Shown here in pieces: positions 5,760 to 6,365 of a stretch of DNA of 6,365 bases (positions are counted from its first letter, which is position 1; each line of letters begins with the position of its first letter). The notes beneath the pieces are model-generated. The model was not told the DNA's origin and made no database searches. It was given only the letters and a program-made list of their open reading frames with translations. Both the position numbers and the translations under genes were made by a program. This DNA is from Chlamydiota bacterium (GTDB lineage: Bacteria; Chlamydiota; Chlamydiia; Chlamydiales; SLFE01), in the NCBI GenBank assembly GCA_011065065.1, contig JAAKFL010000113.1:1-6365 (forward strand), written 5' to 3'.

Positions 5760-5937
5760 TTAAAAATTTAACCGCGAAGATCGCGAAGACCGCGAAGAAG
5801 CGCGAAGAAACAGACTTATTTCAAGTAATCTTTATCAAAACATTCTGTGTAAAGAGGTTAAATCAGGAAATCAACATGAATAAACCTGTCTTCGCGCATC
5901 TTCGCAGTCTTCGCGATCTTCGCGGTTAAATTTTTAA
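5760..5937. repeat. 178-bp inverted repeat with tandem CGCGAAGA units
   Basis: The arms 5760-5808 and 5889-5937 are 49 nt each and complementary with 2 mismatches. Each arm begins with an A/T-rich end (TTAAAAATTTAACC) and then carries four tandem units built on CGCGAAGA, with a period of 9, 9 and 10 nt. The 80-nt centre (5809-5888) is AT-rich and shows no gene; CAGACTTATT (5811-5820) and the complement of 5879-5888 extend the pairing with one mismatch and a small offset. The element lies between an upstream minus-strand gene (stop at 5945) and nfo. Similar AACCGCGAAG-type repeats recur, as I recall, between genes of many environmental bacteria. It could be a MITE-like or REP-like element or a transcript hairpin; no T-tract follows on the minus strand, so intrinsic termination is not supported. 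Confidence 0.7.
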
Positions 5938-5944
5938 AGGCACG

Positions 5945-6365
5945 CTAGGAATTTTTAGAATGAAATTTTTCCACGTGATGAGGAGGTACACTCTGCCCAT
6001 TGACCATGCTAATATTCGGAGGAGAAGAATGACGAGCTATCGCTTCCATCAAATTCTCTAAATATTCCTTAAGAAAGCCTTGAGAAAAATTAAAACTAAT
6101 TTTTCTCAGCTTTGGATGATCGAATAATGCCATCCAATCCTCCACACTCGCAGTCGAGTAAGGCTGGCAATGTAACATCCGCAATTTAGGGAAATGACGT
6201 CGTAAATCACTCAATGTATCCCCTGCAGGATAAATTCCCGTTTGACTAATATCAAGAATTCGAATCGGACTCACTTGTTCAAGTGAAATTAATTTTTTTA
6301 ATCCCTTTTTACCTAGATCTTTCTTCACCTCAACCTTCACCCCATTATCATATAACTTCAAATTA
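5945..6365 (-). CDS. Leucine-rich-repeat-like protein, C-terminal part (5' end beyond window)
   Basis: The minus frame is open from the right edge to TAG at 5947-5945. No ATG occurs at the upstream end; the first possible initiator is TTG at 6361-6359, with no visible ribosome site because the window ends, and the frame stays open through it. The gene is therefore most likely truncated by the window, leaving about 139 residues. Counting from that TTG, three repeats with LxxL spacing are visible: IRILDISQTGI (33-43), LRMLHCQPYST (60-70) and LRKISFNFSQG (85-95). The period of 25-27 residues is near that of ribonuclease-inhibitor-type LRRs. The tail (112-138) is Pro/Ser/His-rich and does not look like a repeat. 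LRR proteins are frequent in chlamydia-like bacteria, where some are suspected host-interaction factors, but no secretion signal can be seen here. Function is unknown. Confidence 0.55.
   Translation of the reverse strand, partial: NLKLYDNGVKVEVKKDLGKKGLKKLISLEQVSPIRILDISQTGIYPAGDTLSDLRRHFPKLRMLHCQPYSTASVEDWMALFDHPKLRKISFNFSQGFLKEYLENLMEAIARHSSPPNISMVNGQSVPPHHVEKFHSKNS
6081..6108. repeat. Perfect 12-bp hairpin inside the LRR-like gene
   Basis: TGAGAAAAATTA (6081-6092) and its exact inverted copy TAATTTTTCTCA (6097-6108) flank a 4-nt loop. The structure lies within the coding frame, over the third leucine-rich repeat. It is mostly A-T, so moderately stable at best. It may be chance in AT-rich coding DNA or an intragenic RNA structure. 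Confidence 0.4.

Noticed and set aside
5809..5888. Centre of the CGCGAAGA inverted repeat checked for a small gene or CRISPR-like spacer
   Set aside because: No start with ribosome site and usable frame, and the flanking repeats are inverted with 9-10-nt units, unlike the direct 25-40-nt repeats of CRISPR arrays.

Overview
The window suggests a chlamydia-like (environmental Chlamydiae, Parachlamydiales-type) genome. This is an inference from three things read together: a short, divergent glutamyl-tRNA reductase that ends at the start of the usual dimerisation domain; a Sec-exported outer-membrane protein of the MOMP-like / Lpg1974-like kind with 14 cysteines in clusters; and a partial leucine-rich-repeat protein. 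No rRNA or other marker is present, so the species cannot be fixed.

Layout. (1) 1-731, minus: hemH (ferrochelatase), first 243 codons only; it runs off the left edge. (2) 732-861: divergent hemH/hemA intergenic region, dominated by a 15-bp perfect inverted repeat (19 bp counting one G-U wobble) next to a plausible hemA promoter. (3) 862-1869, plus: hemA. (4) 1870-2294: no gene. Almost all of it is one imperfect palindrome of about 348 bp (1876-2223), which looks like a MITE-type element or a very long hairpin. It is followed by an AT-rich leader with an 8-bp dyad. (5) 2295-3341, plus: cysteine-rich outer-membrane beta-barrel protein. (6) 3342-3401: short gap between convergent genes with degenerate 9-nt repeats. 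(7) 3402-5665, minus: nfo (endonuclease IV) and asnS (asparaginyl-tRNA synthetase), overlapping by 10 nt. (8) 5666-5944: no gene. It holds a second copy of the 9-nt repeat type and a 178-bp inverted repeat whose 49-bp arms are built from tandem CGCGAAGA units. (9) 5945-6365, minus: C-terminal part of an LRR-like protein that runs off the right edge.

How the genes relate. hemA (first committed step, glutamyl-tRNA to glutamate semialdehyde) and hemH (last step, iron insertion) are the two ends of the C5 heme pathway and diverge from one palindrome-bearing region, which could allow shared control. nfo and asnS form a translationally coupled pair without an obvious functional link. The outer-membrane protein stands alone and converges on asnS. 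The most interesting material is outside the coding regions: three unrelated inverted-repeat structures, two of them with the look of mobile or repeated elements, plus the regularly spaced cysteine-bearing turns of the outer-membrane protein.
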